A stretch of DNA of 42,231 nt from CAYFSC01 sp964345695 (GTDB lineage Bacteria; Bacteroidota; Rhodothermia; Rhodothermales; Salinibacteraceae), in assembly GCA_964345695.1 (NCBI GenBank), contig CAYFSC010000002.1, positions 1 to 42,231 of the forward strand, written 5' to 3'. The notes under the pieces are model-generated. The model searched no databases, had not been told where the DNA came from, and saw only the letters and a program-made list of their open reading frames with translations. Every line of letters starts with the position of its first letter. Position 1 is the first letter of the stretch. The position numbers and the translations under genes were made by a program. Positions 31,700 to 40,957 of this stretch are shown in pieces.

Positions 31700-33307
31700 A
31701 TGACCCCTCGGCCGCTCATGTTCGACACCCGGCGCCTTTCCCTTGCTCTGGCCGGCATTGGCCTCGTGCTTACCGGACTTCTGGCCGGCATTCTGTTCAT
31801 GCTGGTCGTTAGCGACGGGGGTCGTGAGACGCCGATGCGGCGCGTGGAGCGCGTGCAACTGACCCGCTCGGAGGCGACTGCGGGGTCGGTGAGCGACACG
31901 GCTGAGATGCGCGTCCCGGAGCCCACGGCACTGAACGCCCTCTTCCGCGACGTGGCCGAGCGGGTCACGCCCGCTGTCGTCTTCATCGAGGTGCGCACCG
32001 GCGGGTCCGGCGACAGGCCGCGCGAGTTTGAGGGCGATATGCGCGACTTCTTCCGCAATCCGCCGGTGCCGCGGCGCAGCGTGGGCAGCGGCGTGCTCGT
32101 CAATTCGAAAGGGTACATCGTTACCAACAATCATGTCGTCGAGAACGCCGAGTCGATCAACGTGACGCTGGCCGACAAGCGCCAGTTTGAGGCGTCGGTC
32201 GTGGGCAATGATCCGTCGACAGACATCGCAGTGATCAAGATTGAGGCGCGCGAGGCGCTTCCCTCGGTGCCGCTTGCCAACTCTGACCGCCTGCAGGTGG
32301 GCGACTGGGTGGTGGCCGTGGGCAATCCGTTTCGGCTCACCTCGACCGTCACAACCGGCATCGTGAGCGCTCTGGGTCGGCAGGTTAACATCATCGACAA
32401 CAGCTTCCGCATCGAGAACTTCATCCAGACCGATGCGGCGATCAATCCAGGAAACTCGGGCGGCGCGCTGGTGAACATGCAGGGGGCGCTCGTGGGTATC
32501 AACACGGCCATTGCGACCGAGAGCGGTTCGTACGAAGGCTACGGATTTGCCGTCCCGGCCAACCTGGTGGATCGGGTCATCAGTGATCTGATCGCGTACG
32601 GCGACGTACGGCGTGGATTCTTGGGCGTTAGCATCCAGGAGGTGAACGCCCAGGTGGCGAACGAAATCGGACTGTCCACCATTCAGGGTGTCTACATCGC
32701 GGACGTTCGCACCGGCAGCGCGGCCAGCGAAGCCGGTATCGAGTCGGGCGACGTGGTGCTCCAGATTGAGGGCAGCGACGTCGACTCGCCCGGTGAGCTG
32801 CAGAGCACCGTTGCGCAGTTCCGGCCCGGCGACCGCATCACGGTGACGCTGTGGCGGGACGGCGCGCAGCGCACGGTGCAGACGCGCCTCATGGGGCGTG
32901 ACGCCATCGCGTACCAGGAGTGGACGCAGGATCTCCAGCCCGATACAGCGCCGGATGAAGAGCCCTCCGGCGACCCTGCTCCCAACAACGGCTCGTCAGA
33001 TACCCGCCCCGACGCGCCAGGCGAGCAGATCGTGGAGCTGGAGGCCTGGGGCCTTGGCATGACGGCCCTCACCGACCGGCAGCGCAGCGAATTCGACCTT
33101 CCCGACGGCGCCTTTGTCGCCTTCGTGGAAACCGACGGCGCCGCCGCCGACGCGGGCCTGCCGCGGGACGTCGTCATCACGCACGTGAACGAGACGCGCG
33201 TCGACTCGCCCCAGGCGGTGCGCCAGCAGGTGCGGGAGGCGAGCGGCCCGGTGCTCGTGCAGGTGCAGCGTCGCGACGGCGCACAGGCCTTCTACGAGGT
33301 GGAATGA
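31700..33307 (+). CDS. degP: DegP/HtrA-family serine protease with two PDZ domains
   Basis: This 535-residue envelope protease degrades or refolds misfolded periplasmic proteins. A single N-terminal membrane segment (LALAGIGLVLTGLLAGILFML) acts as an anchor or uncleaved signal. The trypsin-like domain carries the triad His145 (VTNNHVV), Asp175 (STDIAVIKI) and Ser253 (NPGNSGGAL). Two PDZ domains follow at about 300-390 and 440-530, separated by a Pro/Asp/Glu-rich linker. The start at MTPRPLMFD is accepted; the second Met at 31718 is also possible. A hairpin lies just after the stop. It is followed by aroC, which appears to be a separate unit. Confidence 0.93.
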   Translation: MTPRPLMFDTRRLSLALAGIGLVLTGLLAGILFMLVVSDGGRETPMRRVERVQLTRSEATAGSVSDTAEMRVPEPTALNALFRDVAERVTPAVVFIEVRTGGSGDRPREFEGDMRDFFRNPPVPRRSVGSGVLVNSKGYIVTNNHVVENAESINVTLADKRQFEASVVGNDPSTDIAVIKIEAREALPSVPLANSDRLQVGDWVVAVGNPFRLTSTVTTGIVSALGRQVNIIDNSFRIENFIQTDAAINPGNSGGALVNMQGALVGINTAIATESGSYEGYGFAVPANLVDRVISDLIAYGDVRRGFLGVSIQEVNAQVANEIGLSTIQGVYIADVRTGSAASEAGIESGDVVLQIEGSDVDSPGELQSTVAQFRPGDRITVTLWRDGAQRTVQTRLMGRDAIAYQEWTQDLQPDTAPDEEPSGDPAPNNGSSDTRPDAPGEQIVELEAWGLGMTALTDRQRSEFDLPDGAFVAFVETDGAAADAGLPRDVVITHVNETRVDSPQAVRQQVREASGPVLVQVQRRDGAQAFYEVE

Positions 33308-33329
33308 CTGCACTCTGACCGCACTCACT

Positions 33330-33360
33330 GGAGGAACGGAAGACGGCTGAACGTTCCTCC
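33330..33360 (+). terminator. Hairpin after the degP gene
   Basis: GGAGGAACG (33330-33338) and CGTTCCTCC (33352-33360) form a perfect 9-bp stem with a 13-base loop, 23 bases past the stop. No T tract follows. Confidence 0.5.
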
Positions 33361-33417
33361 GGTCTGTCCGTCTATGCATCCGCTTATCCGTCAACGTTCC
33401 CACGCACTGCACGCAGC

Positions 33418-34629
33418 ATGATTCGATACCTCACGGCCGGCGAGTCGCACGGTGAAGCCCTCATTGGCATCGTTGAAGGCGTTCCGGCCCACCTGCCGCT
33501 TACGTCCGACGACATCAACGAACACTTGGCGCGGCGATGGCTCGGCTACGGGCGCGGCGGGCGTTCGAAGATCGAGAACGACCGGGTCCACATCTTCTCG
33601 GGCATCCGCTTCGGAGAGACGCTGGGCAGCCCCATTTCCTTTCGTCTGGACAACGGGGCTTACGAGAAGGACAAGGCTGGCTGGCCGGAGAAAATGGCCA
33701 TTGAGGGCGATCCGCCTGAGGACATGGAGCGGGTGACGCTGCCCCGGCCCGGCCACGCCGACCTCGCAGGCATGCAGAAGTACGAATTCGACGACATCCG
33801 TCCGGTCATCGACCGGTCCAGCGCGCGTGAAACCGCGATGCGCGTGGCCTGCTGCTCCGTCGCCCGGCGTCTGCTGAACGCCTTCGGCATCACGGTGGGC
33901 AGCCACGTGGTGCGCATCGGCGACGTGGGCTTCGACAGCGCCGACGACTGGATCGATCGCCGCAACGCGCTGCTCCGCGAAGGCGGCGCGCAGGCGCTCT
34001 ACGAGGCCGCCGACGAGAGCGCCACGCGCATGCTCAACGCGGACATGACGGAGCGCTGCATCGAGCACATCGAGGACACGAAGAAGGCACGCGATTCGCT
34101 CGGCGGCATCTACGAGGTGGTGGCCACGGGCGTGCCGCCCGGGCTCGGCTCCTACACACACTGGGAGCACCGCCTCGACGGCAGGCTGTCGCAGGCCATT
34201 TGCTCCATTCAGGCGCAGAAGGCGGCTGAGATTGGCGACGGGGTGCGCAATGCCTCTCGCCCGGGATCGCAGGTGCACGACGAGATTATCCACGGCGAAG
34301 AGCGAGCCATTGCTGAAGGGCCGTACGCCCGCCGCACCAACGGCGCCGGGGGCATCGAAGGCGGTACGTCGAACGGCATGCCCATCGTCGTGCGTGGCTA
34401 CATGAAGCCGATCCCGACGCTCATCAAGCCGCTCGATTCCGTCGACACTGCCACGGGCGAGGCCCAGCCCACGCGCTACGAGCGCAGCGACATCACGAGC
34501 GTGCCAGCGGCATCGACCGTCGCGGAAGCCACCGTGGCGTACGTTCTCGCCAACGCATTTCTGGAGAAATACGGCGGCGACACGCTGCCTGCCCTCCGCC
34601 GACACTACGAAGCGGACCAGGAGGCGTAA
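33418..34629 (+). CDS. aroC: Chorismate synthase
   Basis: AroC converts 5-enolpyruvylshikimate 3-phosphate to chorismate, the last step of the shikimate pathway, using reduced FMN. The 403-residue length is normal. Signatures are the N-terminal YLTAGESHGEALIGIVEGVP, RWLGYGRGGRSKIENDRV, DRSSARETAMRVACC and GGIEGGTSNGMPIVVR, which together form the FMN and substrate site. The start is the family-standard Met-Ile-Arg-Tyr. It is convergent with aroA, the preceding step of the pathway, only 46 bp away, an unusual orientation for two consecutive pathway genes. Confidence 0.97.
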   Translation: MIRYLTAGESHGEALIGIVEGVPAHLPLTSDDINEHLARRWLGYGRGGRSKIENDRVHIFSGIRFGETLGSPISFRLDNGAYEKDKAGWPEKMAIEGDPPEDMERVTLPRPGHADLAGMQKYEFDDIRPVIDRSSARETAMRVACCSVARRLLNAFGITVGSHVVRIGDVGFDSADDWIDRRNALLREGGAQALYEAADESATRMLNADMTERCIEHIEDTKKARDSLGGIYEVVATGVPPGLGSYTHWEHRLDGRLSQAICSIQAQKAAEIGDGVRNASRPGSQVHDEIIHGEERAIAEGPYARRTNGAGGIEGGTSNGMPIVVRGYMKPIPTLIKPLDSVDTATGEAQPTRYERSDITSVPAASTVAEATVAYVLANAFLEKYGGDTLPALRRHYEADQEA

Positions 34630-34675
34630 CGGACTTCCATCACGGGCTTCCCGCCGACGCAGAGAGGCCCGCTCC

Positions 34676-35965
34676 TCACGCATTCGCCAGGCGGTGCAGC
34701 TCGTCCCAGAAGCCGGGGAAGGACACCTGGGCGCACTCGGCGTCGACAACTGTCGTCGAGCCGTGCGCCACCAGGCCGGCGATGCCCATGGCCATCGCGA
34801 TCCGGTGGTCGTCGAAGCTGTGAACGGTCGTGCCCAGCAGATCGGGGCCGTTGCCGTCGATGGTGAGGCCGTCCTCGTGCTCCTGCACCTCGGCGCCGAG
34901 CGCGTTCAGGTTTTCGGCCATCGCAGAAAGGCGGTCGGTTTCCTTGACGCGGAGCTCCTGGGCGTCGCGAATGGCTGTCGTGCCGTCGGCGCACGCCGCG
35001 GCGACGGCGAGGATCGGGATCTCGTCGATGAGGTTGGGGATGAGACGGCCGCCGACCTCCACGCCATTCAGCGCAGCCGAGCGGACCGTCAGGTCGCCCA
35101 TCGGCTCGCCGCCCTCCACCCGCTCGTTCTGCACGGAGATGTCGGCGCCCATCCCGTCGAGGACTTCCAGCAGGGCCGTGCGCGACGGATTCAAACCCAC
35201 GCCTTCCATCACCAACTCGCTGTCGGGGAGCAGCGTGGCACCGACGATGAAGAACGCGGCGCCGGAGAAGTCGCCGGGCACCGTCCACGTTCGGGCCGGA
35301 ATGGAGTGGCCGCCCTCGACAGAAATGCGCCGAATGCCGCCGATTTCGTTGATTCCCAGCTCCAGCATGCGCTCGGTGTGGTCGCGGGCCGGCACCGGCT
35401 CGATGACGGTCGTCGTGCCCCGCGCGAAGAGGCCTGCCAGCAAGACGCACGACTTGACCTGCGCCGACGCGACCGGCAGGCGGTATTCGATGGCTTGCAG
35501 CTCCGACCGGGCCGGTCGTACGCGGACAGGCGCGTGGCCGTCCACGAGTTGCACGCGCGCCTCCATCGCTCGCAGCGGGTCCGCGATGCGCTTCATGGGC
35601 CGCTGCTGCAGCGACTCGTCGCCCGTAAGCACACTGCCGAACGGCTGCCCGGCGAGGATGCCCGAGAGCAAGCGCATCGTGGTGCCCGAGTTGCCGCAGT
35701 CCAGCGGTCCCGACGGCGGTTGCAACCCGTCGAGGCCGCGCCCTTGCACGACCATTGCGCCCGCGTCGTCCCGCTCGGTGGCGATGCCGAGCGCTTCCAT
35801 GCACGCCCGCGTGGACCGCGGGTCGGCCGAATCAGGGAAGTTGTGAATCCGTGAGGTCCCGTCGGCCAGGGCCGACAGCATCATTGTGCGATGAGAAATC
35901 GACTTGTCGGCCGGGAGGGAAAGAGTGCCACGCAGCGACGTGGCGCGCTGAACCGTTTCAGGCAT
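34676..35965 (-). CDS. aroA: 3-phosphoshikimate 1-carboxyvinyltransferase (EPSP synthase)
   Basis: AroA joins phosphoenolpyruvate to shikimate 3-phosphate. The 429-residue length is normal. Key motifs are ADKSISHRTMMLSALADG (substrate-binding Lys and Ser), GNSGTTMRLLSGILAG, and RVKETDRLSAMAENL near the C-terminus. The protein supplies the substrate for AroC, encoded convergently. The start at MPETVQRAT places the first strand (GTLSLPADKS) as in other AroA proteins; an upstream Met at 36025 adds 20 residues without similarity. The adenosine deaminase gene lies 147 bp upstream on the same strand. Confidence 0.96.
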   Translation of the reverse strand: MPETVQRATSLRGTLSLPADKSISHRTMMLSALADGTSRIHNFPDSADPRSTRACMEALGIATERDDAGAMVVQGRGLDGLQPPSGPLDCGNSGTTMRLLSGILAGQPFGSVLTGDESLQQRPMKRIADPLRAMEARVQLVDGHAPVRVRPARSELQAIEYRLPVASAQVKSCVLLAGLFARGTTTVIEPVPARDHTERMLELGINEIGGIRRISVEGGHSIPARTWTVPGDFSGAAFFIVGATLLPDSELVMEGVGLNPSRTALLEVLDGMGADISVQNERVEGGEPMGDLTVRSAALNGVEVGGRLIPNLIDEIPILAVAAACADGTTAIRDAQELRVKETDRLSAMAENLNALGAEVQEHEDGLTIDGNGPDLLGTTVHSFDDHRIAMAMGIAGLVAHGSTTVVDAECAQVSFPGFWDELHRLANA

Positions 35966-36112
35966 TGAGTCGGGACGGAAGGTACGCGTCGGGGGGCGAG
36001 GGTGAGAGCGGAAGACATCCCGCAACGGAACATTAACCTAGCGGATCCGAAACGGAGAATCGAGCGGGCGGCACTGCGGCTCCGTCTCCGTGCCCCCTCG
36101 GAAGTGCGGCGG

Positions 36113-37195
36113 TTACCAGATGAGCGGCTCCGGCATCGACGCCATCGGAAACGCGTCCAGCACTCTGCGGAAGAGATGCTTCTTCTCGTCGAACGGGAGG
36201 AAGGCGTAGCGGAATCCGTTCAGAGCGATTTCGCGCAGCCGGTCGGCCGGGATGCCGCAGTGCTTGTGGACGCGCCAGAGCTCGTCGGTCACCGAAGTGC
36301 GGCTGAAGAGGCGGCTGTCGGTGTTCACGGTAACGGGAACCCCGGCCTCGACATATGTGGTGATCGGGTGCTCGTCGAGGCTCGGCACGACGTGCGTCTG
36401 CACGTTGCTGGTGGGGCAGATCTCCAGCGGGATGCGGTGATCCACGAAGTACTGCATCAGCTCCGGGTCTTGCCGCAACGTGATGCCGTGGCCGATCCGG
36501 TGGGCGCCGCAGTAAAAGATGGCCTGGTGGATGGAGTCTGGCCCCCACGACTCGCCGGCGTGGACGGTCAGGTTGAGCAGGTTGTTGCGGGCGTAGTAGA
36601 ACGCGTGCAGGTGTCCCTTCGGAGGGTTTCCGGCTTCGCCGCCGGCCAGGTCGAACGCCACGACGCCATGGTTTCGATACTCGGACGCCAATTCGGCCTG
36701 CCGCATCGACGCGCTCTCGTACCGATCGCGGAGCCCGCAAACGATAAGCCCCGTTTTGACGCCGAAGTCTTCCTCCCCCTGCGCGAGGCCGTCGAGCACG
36801 GTATGGTTGACCTCCTCCAGCGACAGTCCCTCTTCGGTGTGCAGAATGGGCGCGTACCGAACCTCCAAGTAGCGGACGTTCTCCTCGGCGTTTTGCGCGA
36901 CGAGCTCGTAGGCGATCCGGTGTAGCGCCTCCTTCGTCTGCATCAGCGGAATCGTGTACTGGAACCAGTCGAGGTACGACTCCAGGGTTTCCGATTCGTC
37001 GATGGCGCGCAGGGCATCGCGGAGCCCGTCCACGTCGTCGGCGGGGAGCACGTCCATCTTGCCCTCCGACCGTGCAATGTCCAGCATCGTCTCCAAGCGC
37101 GGTGAGCCGTCGAGGTGCGTATGCAACTCGGCCTTGGGCCACGCATGAATTTCTTGACGGGTCAGGGTGGGCGTCGCAGCGTCGGAGGTTGACAT
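36113..37195 (-). CDS. add: Adenosine deaminase
   Basis: This 360-residue enzyme deaminates adenosine to inosine in purine salvage. The zinc-binding His-x-His is His25 and His27 in KAELHTHLDGS. The catalytic segment HAGESWGPDS carries the zinc His and Glu, RIGHGI the next conserved His, and VTVNTDSRLFSRTSVTDE the last zinc Asp, in the NTD-R-L form typical of one bacterial subgroup. The start at MSTSDAATP is chosen by similarity; an upstream in-frame Met at 37375 would add 60 residues with no family character. A related aminodeoxyfutalosine deaminase role (menaquinone pathway) cannot be excluded from motifs alone. Confidence 0.9.
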   Translation of the reverse strand: MSTSDAATPTLTRQEIHAWPKAELHTHLDGSPRLETMLDIARSEGKMDVLPADDVDGLRDALRAIDESETLESYLDWFQYTIPLMQTKEALHRIAYELVAQNAEENVRYLEVRYAPILHTEEGLSLEEVNHTVLDGLAQGEEDFGVKTGLIVCGLRDRYESASMRQAELASEYRNHGVVAFDLAGGEAGNPPKGHLHAFYYARNNLLNLTVHAGESWGPDSIHQAIFYCGAHRIGHGITLRQDPELMQYFVDHRIPLEICPTSNVQTHVVPSLDEHPITTYVEAGVPVTVNTDSRLFSRTSVTDELWRVHKHCGIPADRLREIALNGFRYAFLPFDEKKHLFRRVLDAFPMASMPEPLIW

Positions 37196-37585
37196 GGACA
37201 GAAGGCACTTGGATGGGATGCGGGAAACCGGAGAGGTGCCGGAAACAGAAACACGGGCGGGGCATCCGCCGCACGGCCCGTCCGGGACCGATCTCTCGCG
37301 GGGCAGAAGAAGAGATCGGAGTGCACCCAACACGAGGTCCACGACCGCTGTTTCACAGCACAAGTGGGGCGTCATTCTGACCGAGAGTGTGGAACCGTGC
37401 TCCGACGGTACCGTTCGGATTTACCGTCTTTCCACTTGGGATGTCTGCGAATTAGCTGGAATTTTTCGCACGACCCCGATGTGCACGCGTATACTTCAGA
37501 GACGCGTTTTTGCGCTCTCCTGGGCACTCCCGCACCGTCACACGACGGGACGTGCTGTTTTCTGAATTGTCCGACCCGAACCGCC
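37196..37585. promoter_or_regulatory. Divergent control region between add and tatA
   Basis: This 390-bp gap between divergent genes has no supported gene. The half nearest tatA is relatively AT-rich and contains TATACT at 37490-37495, a possible -10 element about 90 bases before the tatA start, without a clear -35. Confidence 0.4.
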
Positions 37586-37903
37586 ATGGGAACGCCAGGT
37601 CCCCTCGAACTCATTCTGATCTTTGCCGTCGTGCTCCTGATCTTCGGTGCGAAGCGGATTCCGGAGATTGCCCGCGGCATTGGAAAGGGCATCCGCGAGT
37701 TCAAGGATGCCACCAGCGAGATTTCCAAAGAGCTGGACGTTGAGGACAAGCGCCAGCAGATCGACCAGCCGCGTGCCCCGCAGCAGGGCGCGCCGCAAGC
37801 CCGGCAGCAGCAGTCCGCGCCTGAACCGGCGCCATCCGAGTCTTCCGGGTCGTCCTCCTCGAACGCGGAGCAGCAGCAGGCCTCCGAGCAGACGTCCTCG
37901 TGA
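37586..37903 (+). CDS. tatA: Sec-independent translocase subunit TatA/TatE
   Basis: This 105-residue protein has the TatA layout: a short N-terminal membrane helix (LELILIFAVVLLIFG), a hinge AKRIPEI, an amphipathic helix ARGIGKGIREFKDATSEI, and a long charged Gln/Ser/Pro-rich tail. TatA oligomers form the passage for folded proteins across the inner membrane. The start is the Met immediately before the hydrophobic helix; an upstream in-frame Met at 37364 is rejected. No tatC or tatB lies next to it. A hairpin follows the stop, so it is probably monocistronic. Confidence 0.93.
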   Translation: MGTPGPLELILIFAVVLLIFGAKRIPEIARGIGKGIREFKDATSEISKELDVEDKRQQIDQPRAPQQGAPQARQQQSAPEPAPSESSGSSSSNAEQQQASEQTSS

Positions 37904-37909
37904 TCGCTC

Positions 37910-37932
37910 GGGGCGCCTCCTCTGGGCGTCCC
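37910..37932 (+). terminator. Hairpin after tatA
   Basis: GGGGCGCC (37910-37917) pairs with GGCGTCCC (37925-37932), including one G-T pair, around a 7-base loop. It begins 7 bases past the stop. A separate perfect palindrome, CCCGCATGCGGG, lies at 37941-37952. Confidence 0.5.
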
Positions 37933-38126
37933 TCGACAGCCCCGCATGCGGGCCGTGCTCGCCCCACCAACGCCGCCCCGGAATCCTGCCGTCCCCAGGC
38001 TGAGTCAAGGCGCGTCGCGCGTTTCATTTCCACGGTGCCTGTCTGATGCCGGAACGTCCCCAATGGGATCCGCGCATCCTCGCACCGTTCCCGTTCCTCT
38101 TTCTCACCGACCTGCCTCGCCGCAGT

Positions 38127-39665
38127 ATGGACCACCCCACGTTTGCCGACGCCCATCGTGCGATCGAGCAAGGAGAGACCCGTTGCGAAGACGTGGTCTC
38201 GTCCTTTTTGGACCGCATTGAGGCGCGCAACGACGAGCTCAACGCGTTCCTGACGGTCGATCGCCAGGGGGCGCTCAATCACGCGCGCTACCTCGATAGC
38301 CAGCGCGAACGGGGTAACGCTCGCCCCTTAGCCGGCCTCGTTGTGGGAGTCAAAGACAACATCGCGATTCGTGGCGAGCAGCTCACGTGCGGGTCGAAGA
38401 TGCTGGACACCTTCGAATCGCTCTACGACGCCACAGTGATCGAGCGGCTCCGTGACGCCGGGGCCATCTTCGTCGGCAAGACGAACTGCGACGAGTTTGC
38501 GATGGGCTCGTCGAACGAAACCTCGCACTACGGCCCGGTTCGGAACCCGGCGGATCCGGGCTACGTGCCGGGCGGATCCTCGGGCGGATCGGCGGCCGGG
38601 GTGGCCGCGGGCCTGTGCCACGTCGCTTTGGGCAGCGACACCGGCGGTTCGGTGCGGCAGCCTGCAGCGTACAGCGGCGTCGTCGGCCTCAAGCCGACCT
38701 ACGGACGCGTCAGTCGCTACGGACTGGTGGCTCACGCGTCTTCGCTCGACGTCATCGGCCCGCTCGCCCGCAGCGTCGAGGATGCGGCTCTCGTGATGAA
38801 TGCCATCGCCGGGAACGATGCGCATGATGCCACCACCGCGGCGGTCGATGTGCCGGACTACACGGCGGCGCTCACTGGCGACATCGGGGGCCTGCGCATC
38901 GGCGTGCCGAAGGAGTACTTCGGCGACGGCCTCGATTCTGAAATCCGCCGCATGGTGAACGCCCAGATCGAGGCGCTGCACGACGAGGGGGCGCACGTCG
39001 AAGAGGTGTCGCTGCCGCACACCGAGTACGGGGTGGCGGCGTACTACCTGGTAGCGACGGCGGAGGCCTCCAGCAACCTGGCCCGCTACGACGGCGTCCG
39101 CTACGGCCACCGCGCCGATCTGCAGGACGCCAAAGAGGCGCTCCAGAAGAAGCAGGCCCGGCTGCAGACGGCGCAGGCCGACGGCCAAGGCAGCGACGCG
39201 GTGGACGCCGAGCTGGACGAAACGGTCTCGGCCCTCGACGCGCTCTACACGCAGACCCGAACCGAAGGCTTCGGCGACGAGGTAAAGCGCCGCATCATGC
39301 TCGGGACGTATGCGCTCTCGGCCGGGTACTACGACGCCTACTACGAAAAAGCACAGCGCGTCCGCCGTCTCATCCGGCATGACTTCGATCGCGCCTTCGA
39401 GAAGGTCGATGTGCTCGTAACACCAGCCACCCCGACCCCGCCCTTCCAGTTCGGCGAGAAGACGGACGATCCGCTGGAGATGTACCTCAACGACGTTTAC
39501 ACCGTCCCTGCCAGCCTGGCCGGCATACCGGGCCTCACTGTTCCCATCGGCAAGCATCCCGCCGAGCCGCATCTGCCCGTTGGGCTTCAACTTCTCGGCC
39601 CGCACTTCGACGAGTCGGTCTTGCTCCAGGTCGGCGACGTCATCCAGACGCTGAACGCGCAGTGA
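38127..39665 (+). CDS. gatA: Aspartyl/glutamyl-tRNA amidotransferase subunit A
   Basis: GatA is the glutaminase subunit of the GatCAB enzyme that converts misacylated Glu-tRNA(Gln) or Asp-tRNA(Asn). The amidase Ser-Ser-Lys triad is visible: Lys76 in VGVKDNIA, the cis-Ser at 151/152 in PGGSSGGSAAG, and the nucleophile Ser175 in GSDTGGSVRQPA. The 512 residues exceed the usual 480-490 because of an extra charged segment of about 35-40 residues at 331-373 (from DLQDAKEALQKK to SALDALY), between the conserved YDGVRYGHRA and the TEGFGDEVKRRIMLGTY block. It looks like a helical, possibly coiled-coil, insertion. The start at MDHPTFADAH is chosen by similarity; a Met at 38046 adds 27 residues. No gatB or gatC is adjacent. 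Confidence 0.95.
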   Translation: MDHPTFADAHRAIEQGETRCEDVVSSFLDRIEARNDELNAFLTVDRQGALNHARYLDSQRERGNARPLAGLVVGVKDNIAIRGEQLTCGSKMLDTFESLYDATVIERLRDAGAIFVGKTNCDEFAMGSSNETSHYGPVRNPADPGYVPGGSSGGSAAGVAAGLCHVALGSDTGGSVRQPAAYSGVVGLKPTYGRVSRYGLVAHASSLDVIGPLARSVEDAALVMNAIAGNDAHDATTAAVDVPDYTAALTGDIGGLRIGVPKEYFGDGLDSEIRRMVNAQIEALHDEGAHVEEVSLPHTEYGVAAYYLVATAEASSNLARYDGVRYGHRADLQDAKEALQKKQARLQTAQADGQGSDAVDAELDETVSALDALYTQTRTEGFGDEVKRRIMLGTYALSAGYYDAYYEKAQRVRRLIRHDFDRAFEKVDVLVTPATPTPPFQFGEKTDDPLEMYLNDVYTVPASLAGIPGLTVPIGKHPAEPHLPVGLQLLGPHFDESVLLQVGDVIQTLNAQ

Positions 39666-39710
39666 TGCAGGCGGCGCGATGAATGATGAGACGCCGCGGC
39701 GCGTTCGCGT

Positions 39711-39734
39711 GACGAGGAGGCTCTCACGCTCGTC
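39711..39734 (+). terminator. Hairpin after gatA
   Basis: GACGAG (39711-39716) and CTCGTC (39729-39734) form a 6-bp stem around a 12-base loop, extendable by two G-T pairs and a C-G pair. It starts 46 bases past the stop. Confidence 0.35.
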
Positions 39735-39764
39735 GTGTCCGGAGGTCAAGAATTGCGGGAGAGG

Positions 39765-39793
39765 TTGCGGTTCCCCGGGCTGTCGGCTATGCT
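39765..39793 (+). promoter_or_regulatory. Promoter candidate for sucD
   Basis: TTGCGG (39765-39770), a 17-base spacer and TATGCT (39788-39793) resemble a sigma70-type promoter about 110 bases before the sucD start. Confidence 0.35.
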
Positions 39794-39902
39794 CCCACCG
39801 TTGACGGGGTCGATCGCCGAGGACGCTCGTGGTGCTCAGCGATCCGGCTGCGTCGGCGTCTCGCACCCGCCTTCCCTTCACAACCCAACTCGCTGCAAGC
39901 GG

Positions 39903-40772
39903 ATGAGCATTCTCGTTGACCAAGACACGCGTGTCGTCGTCCAGGGCTTTACCGGATCCGAAGGGACGTTCCACGCCGAGCAGATGATCGAGTACGGAAC
40001 GACGATCGTTGGTGGCGTCACGCCCGGCAAGGGCGGGCAGACGCACCTGGATCGCCCGGTGTTCAACACCGTGGCGGAAGCTGTGGAGGAGGAGGGCGCC
40101 AACACCTCGATTATCTTCGTGCCCCCGCCGTTTGCGGCTGATGCCGTTCAAGAGGCGGCCGCGGCGGGCATTGAGGTCATCATCTGCATCACCGAGGGCA
40201 TCCCGGTGAAGGACATGAAGCCGACCTACCATTACGTGCAGAAGGAGGGAGCACACCTCATCGGACCCAACTGTCCGGGCGCCATCACGCCGGGCGCCTG
40301 CAAGGTGGGCATCATGCCGGCGATGATCTTCGAGGAAGGGTCGATTGGTGTCATCTCGCGCTCCGGCACCCTCACGTACGAAGCGGTGGATCAGTTGACG
40401 CGTGCGGGGTACGGACAGAGCACGGCCGTCGGCATCGGCGGCGACCCCATCATCGGAACGCGCTTCATCGACACCCTCAAGCTGTTCGAGGACGACGACC
40501 AGACCGAGGGGGTCGTGCTGATCGGCGAGATCGGCGGCTCGGCCGAGCAGGAGGCCGCGGCGTACATCGAGTCGCACATGAGCACGCCGGTCTTCGGCTT
40601 CATCGCGGGCCGCACGGCGCCTCCGGGGCGCCGCATGGGCCATGCGGGCGCCATCGTGTCGGGCGGCTCGGGCACGGCCGAGGCGAAGTTCGACGCCCTC
40701 GAATCGGCCGGTGCAACGGTCGTCAAAAACCCGGCGCTCATCGGGGAGACCGTGCGCGATGTGCTCGCCTGA
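39903..40772 (+). CDS. sucD: Succinate-CoA ligase (ADP-forming) alpha subunit
   Basis: SucD, with SucC, interconverts succinyl-CoA and succinate with nucleotide phosphorylation in the TCA cycle. The 289-residue length is normal. The CoA-binding N-terminal segment VVVQGFTGSEGTFHAEQMI and YGTTIVGGVTPGKGG are typical, GPNCPGAITPG is intact, and the phosphorylated His247 is in GRRMGHAGAIVSGG. The start MSILVDQDT is standard; an upstream in-frame Met at 39735 would add 56 residues. The sucC gene is not adjacent, unlike in many bacteria. A perfect hairpin lies between this gene and engB. Confidence 0.97.
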   Translation: MSILVDQDTRVVVQGFTGSEGTFHAEQMIEYGTTIVGGVTPGKGGQTHLDRPVFNTVAEAVEEEGANTSIIFVPPPFAADAVQEAAAAGIEVIICITEGIPVKDMKPTYHYVQKEGAHLIGPNCPGAITPGACKVGIMPAMIFEEGSIGVISRSGTLTYEAVDQLTRAGYGQSTAVGIGGDPIIGTRFIDTLKLFEDDDQTEGVVLIGEIGGSAEQEAAAYIESHMSTPVFGFIAGRTAPPGRRMGHAGAIVSGGSGTAEAKFDALESAGATVVKNPALIGETVRDVLA

Positions 40773-40858
40773 GCAAGCGTTTCCGCGGGGGCAGAAAGAT
40801 CTCCAGAGGGATGCCCTACGGACCCCGGCGCGCGCCTTCCACCGGTCGTCAGTCGCCC

Positions 40859-40895
40859 AGAAGCCGTGCCCCGCTTGGTCGGTGGCACGGCTTCT
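40859..40895 (+). terminator. Hairpin between sucD and engB
   Basis: AGAAGCCGTGCC (40859-40870) and GGCACGGCTTCT (40884-40895) form a perfect 12-bp stem around a 13-base loop, 86 bases past the sucD stop and 62 bases before the engB start. It lacks a T tract. It may terminate sucD or lie in the engB leader. Confidence 0.55.
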
Positions 40896-40957
40896 CGTGG
40901 TTCTCCGTGCTGCGCCCCTCTCCGTCCCGCATCCTCATCCCGAAATCGCCCCGCCCG

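Noticed and set aside
38328..40643. A 771-codon minus-strand open frame across gatA and sucD
   Set aside because: Both plus-strand genes are unmistakable and the opposing frame has Arg/Val/Ala-rich composition with no motifs.
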